From: Pseudomonas fluorescens HK44
GTDB taxonomy: Bacteria > Pseudomonadota > Gammaproteobacteria > Pseudomonadales > Pseudomonadaceae
NCBI RefSeq assembly: GCF_000217955.3
Contig: NZ_AFOY02000015.1
Coordinates: 1 to 64,000 of the forward strand
Length of the DNA stretch: 64,000 nt
Reading direction: 5' to 3'
How positions within the stretch are numbered: the stretch's first letter is position 1; every line of letters begins with the position of its first letter. The notes beneath the pieces were generated by a model. It ran no database searches. It was given only the letters and a program-made list of their open reading frames with translations, and had not been told where the DNA came from. The translations under genes and the position numbers were made by a program. Below, one piece after another: positions 45,966 through 54,796 of the stretch.

Positions 45966-46226
45966 TCAGGTATCCGAGTCGGATACCTGCTCCACTTGAG
46001 TTCTTACCCCAAACAACCGGTCGGCTATCTGCCGACCTCGCTCCAGCCCTTCAGCCGTCAACCAAATCGATTTGTTCTTGTTCACCGGATTACTGATGAA
46101 ACCCTGTTCATGCAATCGGTTCATGGTCTCGAAGTCGAACCCTTTCCAAGTATTGCCGTTATCAAAACTGAAGGTTGCCAACAGGGCAAGCACGGCCTCT
46201 TCAATCAGTTTATCGTCGTATTCCAT
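45966..46226 (-). CDS. DUF6429 family protein, IS66 passenger, 86 aa
   Basis: I chose ATG 46226 (MEYDDKLIEEAVLALLATF), which fits the family start; the ORF extends further upstream but without conservation. GFDFETMNRLHEQGFISNPVNKNKSIWLTAEG is the typical DUF6429 core, a small winged-helix-like fold of unknown role. It lies between the IS66 left tip and tnpC on the same strand as the transposase genes, hence carried by the element. Confidence 0.8.
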   Translation of the reverse strand: MEYDDKLIEEAVLALLATFSFDNGNTWKGFDFETMNRLHEQGFISNPVNKNKSIWLTAEGLERGRQIADRLFGVRTQVEQVSDSDT

Positions 46227-46295
46227 GATCGTTACTCCGCTCGTATTCTTTAATATCACCGTAAGCCCCACCAGCCATCAAGATGGATAGCGCGT

Positions 46296-46541
46296 TTAAC
46301 TACGCGATACCGGCGAGCAGTTCCAGGGCAGCAGTGCTTCGTAGTTTTCAACCGAAGACGCCATTGGCAGGCGCTCAAGTACGTGACGCAGCCACGCATA
46401 GGGCTCCTGGCCGTTGGCTTTGGCGGTCTCGACCAGGCTGTAAAGTTGAGCGCTGGCCGTCGCACCTTTGGGCGTGTCGCTGAACAACCAGTTCTTTCTT
46501 CCGATCACGAAGGGCCTGATGGCTCTTTCGGCAGGGTTGTT
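46296..46541 (-). pseudogene. tnpC: IS66 TnpC transposase, C-terminal fragment
   Basis: Codes [26 protein letters not shown] to [13 protein letters not shown], the conserved end of IS66 transposases. The 5' part is cut at the group II intron junction (46542), directly after the two Asn codons. Confidence 0.88.
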
Positions 46542-47165
46542 GTGTACGCCCTGACAAGGCGTATGAGTTCAGTGGGTGCGAATCCCACCCGGCTACTGTC
46601 GCTCCGGCCGGAAGCACTTTGGAGCAGTTCAGGAGGCAACGAATGGGCTGAAGTATCTGAAGAAAAGGCTTCTTTAGGAAGTCAGTGACTGTGCAGGCCG
46701 TAGCGCGCAGCGAACACCGAGCAGGCCCCGAAAATGCCTTGCGGTAGCCGACCCGCCATAATAACGGGGAAGGTTGATAGTGCTAAGGGATCGAGCGTCA
46801 GACGAACTTGGCACTGCCGCCGGGGTAGTGGTGATGGCATGTACAGAAGAGAACTCATACGAAACAGGGGAAGCCTGCCAGGGTGAAGTGGCCGTTAGAC
46901 ACGGCCATACAAACAGAGCGCCCGTGAGGGATGGCTCTGGCTCGGACAGGTGGCGGATGGGCTCGTAGTACCGTTGAGGCCGGGTAATGCCGGAGTAGGA
47001 AAGGAGCCCTGGTTCAAGAGAGGAGTACAAAGTGGTAAGAACGATGGGATTGGCTCCAAGCCTACTAACCCAGGTGAGAAACCGCGTTCGGAAACTACAG
47101 CGTGCCCTGTATGTGAAAGCTAAGACAGAGCCAGACTTTCGCTTCTACAGCCTGTGGGACAAGGT
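46542..47165 (+). mobile_element. Group II intron, 5' part
   Basis: Starts GTGTACGCCCTGACAAGGCG, fitting the GUGYG-like 5' end. It has the GGGTGCGAATCCCACCC hairpin of domain I and ends inside the start of the maturase reading frame. The 3' half (rest of maturase, domains V/VI) is missing; at 47166 it joins IS66 tnpB. It lies antisense to tnpC. Confidence 0.75.
47032..47165 (+). pseudogene. ltrA: Group II intron maturase (LtrA-like), N-terminal fragment
   Basis: VRNRVRKLQRALYVKAKTEP followed by DFRFYSLWDKV matches the N-terminus of bacterial group II reverse transcriptases; cut after about 45 codons. Confidence 0.8.
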
Positions 47166-47167
47166 CT

Positions 47168-47384
47168 CCAGGCGCTTTAGCCAAAGGCAGAAGCCGTTGC
47201 GTTCCCAATACAAAATCTTCACGCGGTTTCGAGGCTTGTTGAGGAAGACGAAAAGCACCGGGTCAAACACCGCGACCTTGATATCCAGTTCGACCAGAGC
47301 GGCGAGGCCGTCGATGGACTTTCGGAAATCCACAGGTTTGGGGTACAGATAAACTTTTTCGACTTTGGCGTCGGGACGCATCAT
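47168..47384 (-). pseudogene. tnpB: IS66 TnpB, N-terminal fragment
   Basis: From ATG 47384: MMRPDAKVEKVYLYPKPVDF, then RKSIDGLAALVELDIK, to FCLWLKRLE, the IS66 Orf2 N-terminus. It is cut at the intron junction; the C-terminal third is missing. Confidence 0.85.
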
Positions 47385-47689
47385 GAGGTGCGGGCTCCGG
47401 AAAAGAATCTGGAGCACAGCATCGGGGATCAGGTGGCGGCTTTGAATGTGGGGTTCATGGAGCGCTTACTGTCGAACTTGTGGATGGCGCGTAGACATTG
47501 ACTGACGAGTGCAGGAGAGGTGCGCCTGTCATGTGGGGAATGGTTACCGGGAGGTGCTCGCGGCGGCTAAAAACACAGAAATGAGCGGGTGAACTGATCG
47601 TCTTTGATCGATTCGCCGCTTTCAAAATCGGCGGGGGCTGAAGTCAGCCAGAAATACATGACTACTTCAGACCATCCTTAGAAGCCTTA

Positions 47690-47780
47690 TATAAATGGCA
47701 ATTACTTTTATACCGCCCGACATATCCATTGGCGGCGCGACAAACGTAATTCGCAAACGCTCCAAGGTAATATCACTCAT
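47690..47780 (-). pseudogene. Glycosyltransferase family 4, N-terminal fragment
   Basis: From ATG 47780: MSDITLERLRITFVAPPMDM, then SGGIKVIAIY. The TFVAPPMDMSGGIKV pattern is the Rossmann start of GT4 enzymes. It is cut after about 30 codons at the IS5 end (near 47686). It is just downstream of the GT2 gene on the same strand. Confidence 0.7.
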
Positions 47781-47821
47781 GTTCAAGCTCGAGCCCCTTT
47801 ATATAACGCCACATCACATTT

Positions 47822-48781
47822 TTATCGGGGACGCTTGCCCGACTTCACAATCAGTGCCACCACACTGCGCCACGAGCTGACGTTAAAAGGCATATGCGTT
47901 AGTGCTCGAATTCCCAATGCTATTGCGTCCAATTTATTACCGCTTTGATGAGTGCGCCATGCAGACCCCATTAGCATCCCCCCTATCTGTTTCGCTGCAC
48001 TACTAGCACTGTCGGCGCTACTATCGGGAATCGTTGGCGGCTGATCGCGCTGAAGATCATCTTGGCCATACATCTTACGCTGTGCTTGAAACGTTCTGGC
48101 AATACCCTCGAAGAAAATACGCTTTGAATTGGATTGTGTATGCGTTATCGACGCCTCATGTAATCTGTATTCGTAGGCCACCTGAGGCAAGTACATCACT
48201 CGACCGAAATTGGCTAATCGCAACTGGTAGTCGATATCCTCACCAGTCTCAAAATAGGTTCTGAATCCGCCGACTCGATCAATTGCACTTTTGCGAACAG
48301 CGTAGGTGCAAAAATGTGTTCTCGTGCACCCTAAATTGAGTTCCTCAGTGATATCTTCGCCGATTTCGCCGGTCGCCAGTTTGGTGACGAGTTGCCCTGA
48401 TTCATCAAGCGCAGTAAACCCCCCACACACAGCCGCATAATCTGGGTTGTTGTCAAGCCACGTTACTTGATTGTTGATTCGGCTAACCGGGTAAAGATCA
48501 TCTGCATCGCAGCGCATCACTATGTCTCCCCGTGCCAAAGCCAGGCCGACGTTTAAGGCTGCGGCAATGCCTTTGCCCGGGCCATCTACGACATAAACTC
48601 GCTCATCCTTGATACTCAACACCAATTCCAATGAGCGATCGGTAGATTTATCATTGATGACAATCACTTCTAAGTTAATGGTAACTTCGCGCAATATTGA
48701 CGCCAGCGCGCGAACAACGAACGGCGCTGCGTTGCGCATGGGAACAAGTACGCTAACCTTCGGGTTTGTGTTAGTTTTCAA
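47822..48781 (-). CDS. Glycosyltransferase family 2, 319 aa
   Basis: Start is TTG at 48781, overlapping the stop of the gene before it (TTGA). GT-A fold: KVSVLVPMRNAAPFVVRALASIL, EVIVINDKSTDRSLE, GKGIAAALNVGLALARGDIVMRCDADDLYPV with the DxD-type metal site, and GEDIDYQLRLANFG. It would move a sugar from a nucleotide sugar to a glycan. Its neighbours on both sides are truncated glycosyltransferase genes, so it is the only intact survivor of a polysaccharide cluster and is unlikely to serve its original pathway. Confidence 0.85.
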   Translation of the reverse strand: MKTNTNPKVSVLVPMRNAAPFVVRALASILREVTINLEVIVINDKSTDRSLELVLSIKDERVYVVDGPGKGIAAALNVGLALARGDIVMRCDADDLYPVSRINNQVTWLDNNPDYAAVCGGFTALDESGQLVTKLATGEIGEDITEELNLGCTRTHFCTYAVRKSAIDRVGGFRTYFETGEDIDYQLRLANFGRVMYLPQVAYEYRLHEASITHTQSNSKRIFFEGIARTFQAQRKMYGQDDLQRDQPPTIPDSSADSASSAAKQIGGMLMGSAWRTHQSGNKLDAIALGIRALTHMPFNVSSWRSVVALIVKSGKRPR

Positions 48782-48978
48782 ATTAGGTTCTTCCCCTGCG
48801 GTTCAAGTGGTTTCAACATTAAAACAAGCAGAAACTTCCACCCGTAGTAAAGTTGCGCCAAGCGCTGCCGACTATTCCATGCCCACCAGCCATATTTAAC
48901 TCCAAATTGCTTTTGCGAGGCACGATCATTCCCCGGACTTGAGTGTAGGCCAAACTCGATGTTTAGCCAGAGACTTGA
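48778..48978 (-). pseudogene. Glycosyltransferase C-terminal fragment
   Basis: Codes SLWLNIEFGLHSSPGNDRAS, then QKQFGVKYGWWAWNSRQRLAQLYYGWKFLLVLMLKP, with the stop overlapping the GT2 start. The 5' part is removed at the IS5 left end near 48979. Confidence 0.6.
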
Positions 48979-49043
48979 GGGGAACTCCGAACAAGTCCTC
49001 AGATGTGCTGAAATGCGCCCTGACTACCTGAACCGAGCCCCGT

Positions 49044-49226
49044 ATGAGCCAGATGAGCTTTTCCGACTGCGAATACGCCGGCAAGCGTAAGCAAACCCGA
49101 CGTGAACGCTTTCTGGCTGAGATGGAGCAGGCGGTGACCGTCCAGGAACTCAACTGGATGCTCGACGGTTTCGACCTCTGGCGTAACCGGCCCCATCAGG
49201 TTTTGACGCCGCGATTCGTGGCCTGA
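49044..49226 (+). pseudogene. Chimera of IS5 transposase N-terminus and IS66 TnpB C-terminus
   Basis: Residues 1-29 (MSQMSFSDCEYAGKRKQTRR) are an IS5-type transposase start. The rest (VQELNWMLDGFDLWRNRPHQ, ending LTPRFVA) is the end of IS66 TnpB. The in-frame junction is near 49131. Confidence 0.8.
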
Positions 49227-49940
49227 TTCGGTATAATCCAGGGCATGATTTCCATGCCTGAAGACCTCCCTGACGATCCTGAGTTGCTCAAGCAGATGCT
49301 TGCGAAGATGCAATCCAGAGTCGGTCTGCTCAAAGAGCAAGTCGCACTCGTGAGGCAGCGACTGTTCGCTCGAAAATCCAGCAAACGGTCGATCCTGCGA
49401 CCCCGCAAATGGCGTTGTTCAACGAAGCTGAAAACAAAGCAGAGCCTGCCGGCGAGGCCTCAGAAGAAGAAATCGTTGCGCTCACCAAGCGTCGCGTTAA
49501 ACGCAAGCCGCTGCCCGCTGATCTGCCCCGAATCGAGATCCTCCACGAACTTCCCGAACATGAGCTGACGTGTGTCTGCGGCTGGCTACCTGGCGAGCAA
49601 CTGGAACAAACTGGAACGGTATGTCGAGGAAGGCTACTTGCCGATCGACAACAACGCTGCCAAACGAGCCATCAGGCCCTTCGTTATCGGAAGAAAGAAC
49701 TGGTTGTTTAGCGACACGCCCAAAGGTGCGACGGCCAGCGCTCAACTTTACAGCTTGGTCGAGACCGCCAAAGCCAACGGCCAAGAGCCCTATGCGTGGC
49801 TGTGCCACGCACTGGAACACCTACCACTGACGACCTCGGTTGAAGATTACGAAGCCTTGATGCCGTGGAACTGCTCGCCGGTATCGCCTGGCTGAGCGCG
49901 CTACCCATCTTAAAGTTGGTGAGGTTTATGGAGCGCTTAC
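49131..49940 (+). mobile_element. Second IS66-family remnant, left end missing
   Basis: Holds tnpB end, tnpC with internal deletion, and the right tip ATGGAGCGCTTAC (to 49940). The left end was replaced by an IS5 fragment. It is in inverted orientation to the IS66 at 45.9 kb. Confidence 0.8.
49245..49895 (+). pseudogene. tnpC: IS66 TnpC, frameshifted and internally deleted
   Basis: Starts MISMPEDLPDDPELLKQML, shifts frame near 49375, reads TVDPATPQMALFNEAENKAE to ELTCVCG. It jumps near 49575 to [40 protein letters not shown] and the C-terminus. The central catalytic region is missing. Confidence 0.85.
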
Positions 49941-50111
49941 GAAGAAACCCCAGCCTTTATCGGGCTTGGCGTTGTAGCTTTCGTTGAACTGGTTAATTAG
50001 CTCGTCGCGGGACTGGCTTTCGACCAGTTCACCGGCGCAGCGGTGCAAGATGGCCGGGTTACCGTCGGGCTTTTTGTTGATCTTGTGGATCACGCTGTGG
50101 AGAACGGGCAT
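49941..50111 (-). pseudogene. Nucleoid-associated protein (NdpA/YejK-like), N-terminal fragment
   Basis: MPVLHSVIHKINKKPDGNPA, then LVESQSRDELINQFNESYNAKPDKGWGFF is the typical start of 37-kDa nucleoid-associated proteins. It breaks at the IS66 tip at 49940 after 57 codons. The normal protein is about 330 aa. Confidence 0.75.
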
Positions 50112-50224
50112 TGCGGTTACCTCGGGATGGCGCCGCCCTCCGTGACCGGATGCGGTGGCGAGATGTGAGTTTGTGGGCTATTGGTTGATGACCCGGCATG
50201 AGCCAGGAAGACGGGGACCTACTA

Positions 50225-50542
50225 ATGAAAACGCTGATAGTTGATCACTCTTGGACCAAAATCATCGAGCGAGATGAGTCCGCCAAGGTCGTGCTGACGG
50301 CAAAGATTGAGCAGATCGAAGAAATCGAAGCTGCCATTCGAGCGGTTGAAGGTGAAGAGGCAGCCCGCAATGCTCTAAATGATGGCTTGATAAAGCATGC
50401 ATTAGCGCGCTGCCTGGAGAACTTGCAGGGATCTGCATCCGTAACAGAACAGGACTTCTGGATCTGTTACGAGTTTGCGACAGCCGCTGCGAAGAATGCT
50501 GAGCGAATCATTGACGAAGAGCTTTCGCACGTAGGGTCGTGA
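50225..50542 (+). CDS. Hypothetical protein, 105 aa
   Basis: I prefer ATG 50225 (MKTLIVDHSWTKI) with GGGGAC upstream; a start at 50198 is possible. The sequence is helical with many Glu and Ala (KIEQIEEIEAAIRAVEGEEAARNAL). No family recognised and no membrane segment. Confidence 0.5.
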   Translation: MKTLIVDHSWTKIIERDESAKVVLTAKIEQIEEIEAAIRAVEGEEAARNALNDGLIKHALARCLENLQGSASVTEQDFWICYEFATAAAKNAERIIDEELSHVGS

Positions 50543-50706
50543 TCGCTCTCATTCCGAAACATCCGCGACACGTTTTCGCTAAATACGATTTTGTGTCGCG
50601 GAATACGCAAGTACTTGGCGGAGCCCTCCGCCTCGGCCTCTAGCGGTCGGCTCGGAATCTCTTGCAGGGTCCTGGTCGGTGCCAAATCCGCTGCTAACTC
50701 ACAGAC

Positions 50707-50763
50707 GGTCAGCCTGACCGAGAAGCCCTGCAGGTTTACGCTTGCAGGGCTTTTCTCGTTTTC
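50707..50763 (+). repeat. 57-bp hairpin element, inverted copy of 30558-30614
   Basis: AGCCCTGCAGGTTTACGCTTGCAGGGCT with a TTTTCTCGTTTTC tail. It could be a terminator, but it is about 165 bp past the 105-aa gene. Two mismatches to the 30.6-kb copy. Confidence 0.75.
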
Positions 50764-50834
50764 GGCCCCTGGGAGCATGATTCATTGAAGTTCGGATTGA
50801 TCTACGCTTAATGCTCTACAGAGAGGGTTGCGTC

Positions 50835-51062
50835 ATGAGCGAAGATCGAGTGGTTGCGCTTGAGATAGCGCTTAAAACGGTAATGGCCGTCGCCGGGCGA
50901 CAAGGCGTGGCAACCGACGAGCTGTGCAGGAAGTCGATTGGCGCAATAATTGGCGACCCCGCGTTTAATTGGGTCAAGCCCGACCATGCTGAAGACGCCA
51001 TCGCCGAGATTGAAATGGCTCAAGCTGCCATTGCGCACCTGTCTCTACCCTCGGCGAAATAG
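50835..51062 (+). CDS. Small hypothetical protein, 75 aa
   Basis: ATG 50835 with GAGAGGG eight bases before. MSEDRVVALEIALKTVMAVA is a helix typical of small Pseudomonas DUF-like proteins; the acidic C-terminal helix is DHAEDAIAEIEMAQAAI. Family not recognised. Confidence 0.55.
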   Translation: MSEDRVVALEIALKTVMAVAGRQGVATDELCRKSIGAIIGDPAFNWVKPDHAEDAIAEIEMAQAAIAHLSLPSAK

Positions 51063-51128
51063 GCGGGTGTGGATCACGGCCGGCGATGCGGCGCAAACGG
51101 ATGGGGACTGCGAGGTGGCTTCCCGGTT

Positions 51129-51965
51129 TTACTTGGGGGCCAAATCGCCGTACCAGTAAGCGGCCGTGACGCCACCATCCATCAGAAAGTCGCTGCCTGT
51201 AATGAATGTGCCCTCAGGCCCCATGAGCAGTGCTCCCAAGGCGCCCACTTCATCCGGCGTACCACCGCGTCCTGCCGCGCTCAGGTCAATCATGCGCCGG
51301 TAGCCTTCGGCACGTGGGCCGCTTAGCTCGTCCCGCGCCAGTGGTGTAAAGATGATGCCAGGGCTGATCGTATTGACTCGCGCGCCGCGTTTGCCCCAGC
51401 GCACAGCTTCTGCCATGACTCGCAATGAGTTCCCGCGCTTGGAGATCTGGTAAGCGTTTAAAGGGTCGGTGACTTGATCGGCTTGAAGCATCGGGAGTGC
51501 GAGCAGATCGTCCGCTGGCGTTGTCGCCAACGCCTTGTTCTGTTCGGCACTCAAGGCGGGTAAGCGATGGCCGGATTGTGAAGCGATGACGACCGCGGAG
51601 CCGCCTTCGGCGATGACATTGCCGAACTCTTCAAGAACGACTGCCGTTCCATACAAATCAACCCGCAAAATGGTTGCTGCTGGCGCTTGAGACGGTGAAA
51701 CACCTGCGGCGTGGATGACGCCGGTGATCTCTCCAATGGCCGTTGCGGTCTGCACCAGCGCCTGAACCGATTCGCGAGAAGAGACATCCACGATGGCCGC
51801 GGTGACCTCGAATCCTGCGTCAAGCAAGACCTTTGCCGCTGCATCGGCGTTTTCCTGCCGCAGATCTGCCAGCACGACGTGCTTACCGGCACTGACTCTG
51901 CGGGCAATGGCTTGGCCGATTGAGCCGGCACCGATAACGACAGTCACTTTTGTAGAGTTTTTCAT
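51129..51965 (-). CDS. Short-chain dehydrogenase/reductase, 278 aa
   Basis: I chose ATG 51965 since GGGA lies seven bases before it. The nucleotide site is VVIGAGSIGQAIARRV; the conserved Asn-type loop is VIHAAGVSPS; catalytic Tyr-Lys is in AYQISKRGNSLR. The C-terminus is TPDEVGALGALLMGPEGTFITGSDFLMDGG, typical of SDRs. GAGSIG replaces the usual GxxxGxG with a slightly different spacing. Substrate unknown. It is next to a broken LysR gene that may once have controlled it. Confidence 0.88.
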   Translation of the reverse strand: MKNSTKVTVVIGAGSIGQAIARRVSAGKHVVLADLRQENADAAAKVLLDAGFEVTAAIVDVSSRESVQALVQTATAIGEITGVIHAAGVSPSQAPAATILRVDLYGTAVVLEEFGNVIAEGGSAVVIASQSGHRLPALSAEQNKALATTPADDLLALPMLQADQVTDPLNAYQISKRGNSLRVMAEAVRWGKRGARVNTISPGIIFTPLARDELSGPRAEGYRRMIDLSAAGRGGTPDEVGALGALLMGPEGTFITGSDFLMDGGVTAAYWYGDLAPK

Positions 51966-52095
51966 GAGCATATCCCGCGTGGGGCTAAACGTCGGATCAG
52001 CGGTCTACCCGTAGTTGCAGGTGTGCGGGGTACTGGGGTTCGGTCACCTTATATTGCTGTTGATAACTCAACAATATGGCCTTGGCTGCATACGT

Positions 52096-52330
52096 TAGTG
52101 AGGTAAATTCATAAATGATGCCAGCCTTGATGTTGAAGGGCAGATAACCATGGATAACATCAATCTCATGATTGAAGCCGCGCTGGCGGGTGTCGGTGTC
52201 GCGTGGGTGCCCGAAGCGCAAGTTGCCGATCACCTGCGGGACGGGCGGTTGATCCATTGACTGCCACAGTGGAGCCCGAGTTATTCTGGGCCTTGTCTGT
52301 ACTACCCGGCCAACCGCCATCCCCCTATTT
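52096..52330 (+). pseudogene. LysR-family regulator, C-terminal remnant
   Basis: LDVEGQITMDNINLMIEAALAGVGVAWVPEAQVADHLRDGRLIH is the usual effector-domain end. It is followed by a TGA at 52258 and, in frame, LPQWSPSYSGPCLYYPANRHPP. The N-terminal two-thirds are absent. Confidence 0.75.
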
Positions 52331-52412
52331 GCTGCAGGGGCGATCCGCTGCCCATGCAGCAACTGTTTCAGGACGAGGCACTGCGCCCGACTTCCAGTAA
52401 CCGGGCCGATGT

Positions 52413-53678
52413 TCAGGTTCGCGCTGCGCTTACTTGGCCGGTGGTCGTGGCGTTATTGCGGACCGCCTGATACAGCAGGCTGGACACCATGAACCCAAGA
52501 ACGGCCAACACGCTCATCAAACTGAAAACGTAGTTGTAGCCTTGCTGGCCGGGGAAGTGGTCGAGGATTGCGCCATAGATGACGTAAGCGAACATGCCTG
52601 GCGCATAGCCGATCAGACAACCAATACCGAAGGCTGAACCGGTGATGTGCTGGGGAATGCCGATTTCACCCATGGGCGCCCAGAACACGCCGCGCATGGA
52701 AAAAACTATCAGCGCGAAGGAGAGGGTGGCCGCCATGCCCGCGTAGATGAAACTCGGGCTTTTCGGGATGAGCATGATCACGCCCATCAGCGGCAGCAAA
52801 GCCAGGAACGCCCATTTCAGATAGCGGCTGGTGCTCTTGAATTGCTTGTCGGCAATGAAGCCTCCGGCAGGCCCGCCCAGGATCTTGAGAAAGTACTGAT
52901 TGATGATGCCGTAAGCGCCCACCAGTGCCACGGGCAGTTCGTACATGTCCTTGAGGTAGGGAATGAAATAGGTCAGGCCGCAGTAGACGATGTAGACCAT
53001 GAACACGTTGAGGCTGACCAGCCAAATACCCGGGACCTTGATGGCCTCGAGCAGGTTCGACAGACCGTTCTTCGGCTTGGCGGTCGACTGCGTGGTGCCG
53101 CCCTTGAGCAGGAACCAGGTCAGGGTGCCGGCAAGAATGTCGATGACCGAGTAAAACAGGATCGCCGATTTCAGACCGGCCTCACCGGAACCCATGGCGA
53201 CGAAGACGCCCAGCGCAGAAAAGGCGACCAGGGTATCAATGACGCCACGCCCGCCTTCCAGAAGACCGAACAACCGACCCTGTTCCTGATCGTCACCCAG
53301 AGTGCGGATGGCCTTGAGCAGTGAAGGCCAAAAGATGCAATCGGCGCAGACGGCCAACAGGCTGAACACGATCAGCAGATTGCTGAAGGGCGGGAAGGTC
53401 GCAAGGTAAAGCCCCAGGCTGCCGGTGCCGAGCAGGCCGATGGGAATCAGCTTGCGTGTGTCGTACCGGTCCGCCAGCAGGCCGCCGACGACAAACAGCG
53501 CGGTGGCGATAATGGCGTTGGCGCTCAGCAGCAAGCCGATTTCAGTATGGGTCAATCCCATGAACGTTTGCATCGGCACATAGAAGGCGTCCTTGAGGTT
53601 CGCCAACTTGTAGATGGTGCCGCCACCGAGGATGAGAATCAGGAATCTGAGCCATTTGGCCTTGTCACGAGTTGTCAT
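52413..53678 (-). CDS. MFS transporter, 421 aa
   Basis: Twelve hydrophobic segments; loop 2-3 GGLLADRYDTRKLIPIG is a fair MFS signature. The second half has GGPAGGFIADKQFKSTSRYLKW. It lies 38 bp after the sugar-isomerase-like gene on the same strand, so it probably imports the substrate of that enzyme. I cannot name the substrate. Confidence 0.85.
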   Translation of the reverse strand: MTTRDKAKWLRFLILILGGGTIYKLANLKDAFYVPMQTFMGLTHTEIGLLLSANAIIATALFVVGGLLADRYDTRKLIPIGLLGTGSLGLYLATFPPFSNLLIVFSLLAVCADCIFWPSLLKAIRTLGDDQEQGRLFGLLEGGRGVIDTLVAFSALGVFVAMGSGEAGLKSAILFYSVIDILAGTLTWFLLKGGTTQSTAKPKNGLSNLLEAIKVPGIWLVSLNVFMVYIVYCGLTYFIPYLKDMYELPVALVGAYGIINQYFLKILGGPAGGFIADKQFKSTSRYLKWAFLALLPLMGVIMLIPKSPSFIYAGMAATLSFALIVFSMRGVFWAPMGEIGIPQHITGSAFGIGCLIGYAPGMFAYVIYGAILDHFPGQQGYNYVFSLMSVLAVLGFMVSSLLYQAVRNNATTTGQVSAART

Positions 53679-53716
53679 TATTGTTCTCCAGGCGTAATCG
53701 GGTAGTAACGTCAGGT

Positions 53717-54796
53717 TCAGGCGTTTGCGCGGTTATCCAGGGTCAGTTCGGCCAGGGTCCGGAACTCGGCCAGCAGGCCTCGTACATAGGCAACCTGGTT
53801 GTTTGCCCAGCGGTGTTCATCGGCCAGCATTTGCTCCAGCGAGTAGCCGATTGGCAGCGGCGTTTCACTCATTTCCCGGAATGCAATGAACGGGTCGGCG
53901 GCCTCGAAGGTCTGGCGGAATGCCGGGGCGACGTAGTGGTTTTCCTGCTCAAGGATGAATGCGATCACTTGCGGGGTTGATTCGCCGAGCATCAGCAGTT
54001 CGAACAACATGCGTGCGCTGGGCAGGTCGTCTTCGTCACAGCCCTGCAGCACGCCGTAATGGCCGAAGCCGTTTTGCTCGGGGACGATGCGCACGCCCTT
54101 GAGGTGGGTCTGGCGTATGTGCGGCGCCAGGGTCCGGAGCGCCGGCAGGGGCTGTTCGCAGGCGTTGATCATGTTGCCGAAGTCGAACAAGGCATGCAGT
54201 CGAGGGTGGTTGAGGCGGCTCAGCAGGTGCGCGATCTCGGCGCTCTTGAGTTCTTCATGCTGCTCGAAGTCGAAGAACAGATCGTGCTCGTCAGCCTGCT
54301 GCGCAAGGTAATGCAGGTCTGATTCGATCACGTCCATGACCCGTGACAGCGTTCCCTCGTAGCGAGAGTAAACACGAATGTTGCGGGCCCCGAGGGTCTT
54401 GGCAATGCCGATAACCTGATCGACATCTTTTTTCAGTGTGCTGCTGATTTCCAGGTGTACATCCAGTCCGAGCGCATTGGCCTTCTCGGCAAACGCCCGA
54501 AGTTGCGCGGGTGTCATTTGACTCAGGCTGTTTTCCTCGCCGTCGAGCAAGTGCAGGCTCAGCCCCTGCAGCTCGTGACGATAGGCGAAGTCCAGCAGGT
54601 CGGCAGGCGTGACACGGCCATGGGTGAGGTTGGTCAGCAAGGGGTAGGCATGGGCAAACAGGCGCACCTGCCCAAGTCGGTCGAGCAGTTGGCGGGCCAG
54701 TGCTTCAGTCAGTGCGGGAGGTGCTCCTGCCCGGGCAGCCTTGTGGCTGAGTAAGGCATGGAATCGTTCCTGGATCTTATTGTTCATTCGAGTCAT
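53717..54796 (-). CDS. Sugar phosphate isomerase/epimerase-like TIM barrel protein
   Basis: 359 aa (start MTRMNNK; MNNK at 54787 has a better AGGA spacing). Xylose isomerase-like barrel: LQGLSLHLLDGE, LDVHLEISSTLKKD, NIRVYSRYEG, DLFFDFEQHEELKSAEI, LHALFDFGNMINA, IRQTHLKGVRI. These glutamate/aspartate/histidine positions usually bind a divalent metal. The reaction is unknown. It is co-transcribed with the MFS gene. Confidence 0.8.
   Translation of the reverse strand: MTRMNNKIQERFHALLSHKAARAGAPPALTEALARQLLDRLGQVRLFAHAYPLLTNLTHGRVTPADLLDFAYRHELQGLSLHLLDGEENSLSQMTPAQLRAFAEKANALGLDVHLEISSTLKKDVDQVIGIAKTLGARNIRVYSRYEGTLSRVMDVIESDLHYLAQQADEHDLFFDFEQHEELKSAEIAHLLSRLNHPRLHALFDFGNMINACEQPLPALRTLAPHIRQTHLKGVRIVPEQNGFGHYGVLQGCDEDDLPSARMLFELLMLGESTPQVIAFILEQENHYVAPAFRQTFEAADPFIAFREMSETPLPIGYSLEQMLADEHRWANNQVAYVRGLLAEFRTLAELTLDNRANA

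Larger units (their letters stand above)
45920..47469 (-). mobile_element. IS66-family element, degenerate, with passenger and intron
   Basis: Ends are GTAAGCGATCCAT (45920) and ATGGAGCGCTTAC (to 47469), the usual GTAAGCG tips of IS66. The 8-bp target duplication TGTCGAAC is present at 45912-45919 and 47470-47477. Inside, on the minus strand, are tnpB start, tnpC end and a DUF6429 gene. Most of tnpB/tnpC is lost and a group II intron piece fills the gap. Confidence 0.85.
45810..47502 (+). pseudogene. IS5-family transposase C-terminus, split by IS66 element
   Basis: 45810-45919 codes [21 protein letters not shown] to LFALSN; 47470-47502 continues TTG TGG ATG GCG CGT (LWMARRH, stop). The two parts join perfectly once the IS66 element and one 8-bp repeat are removed. 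The 5' part of the gene is missing. A probable IS5 right end lies near 47682. Confidence 0.8.
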
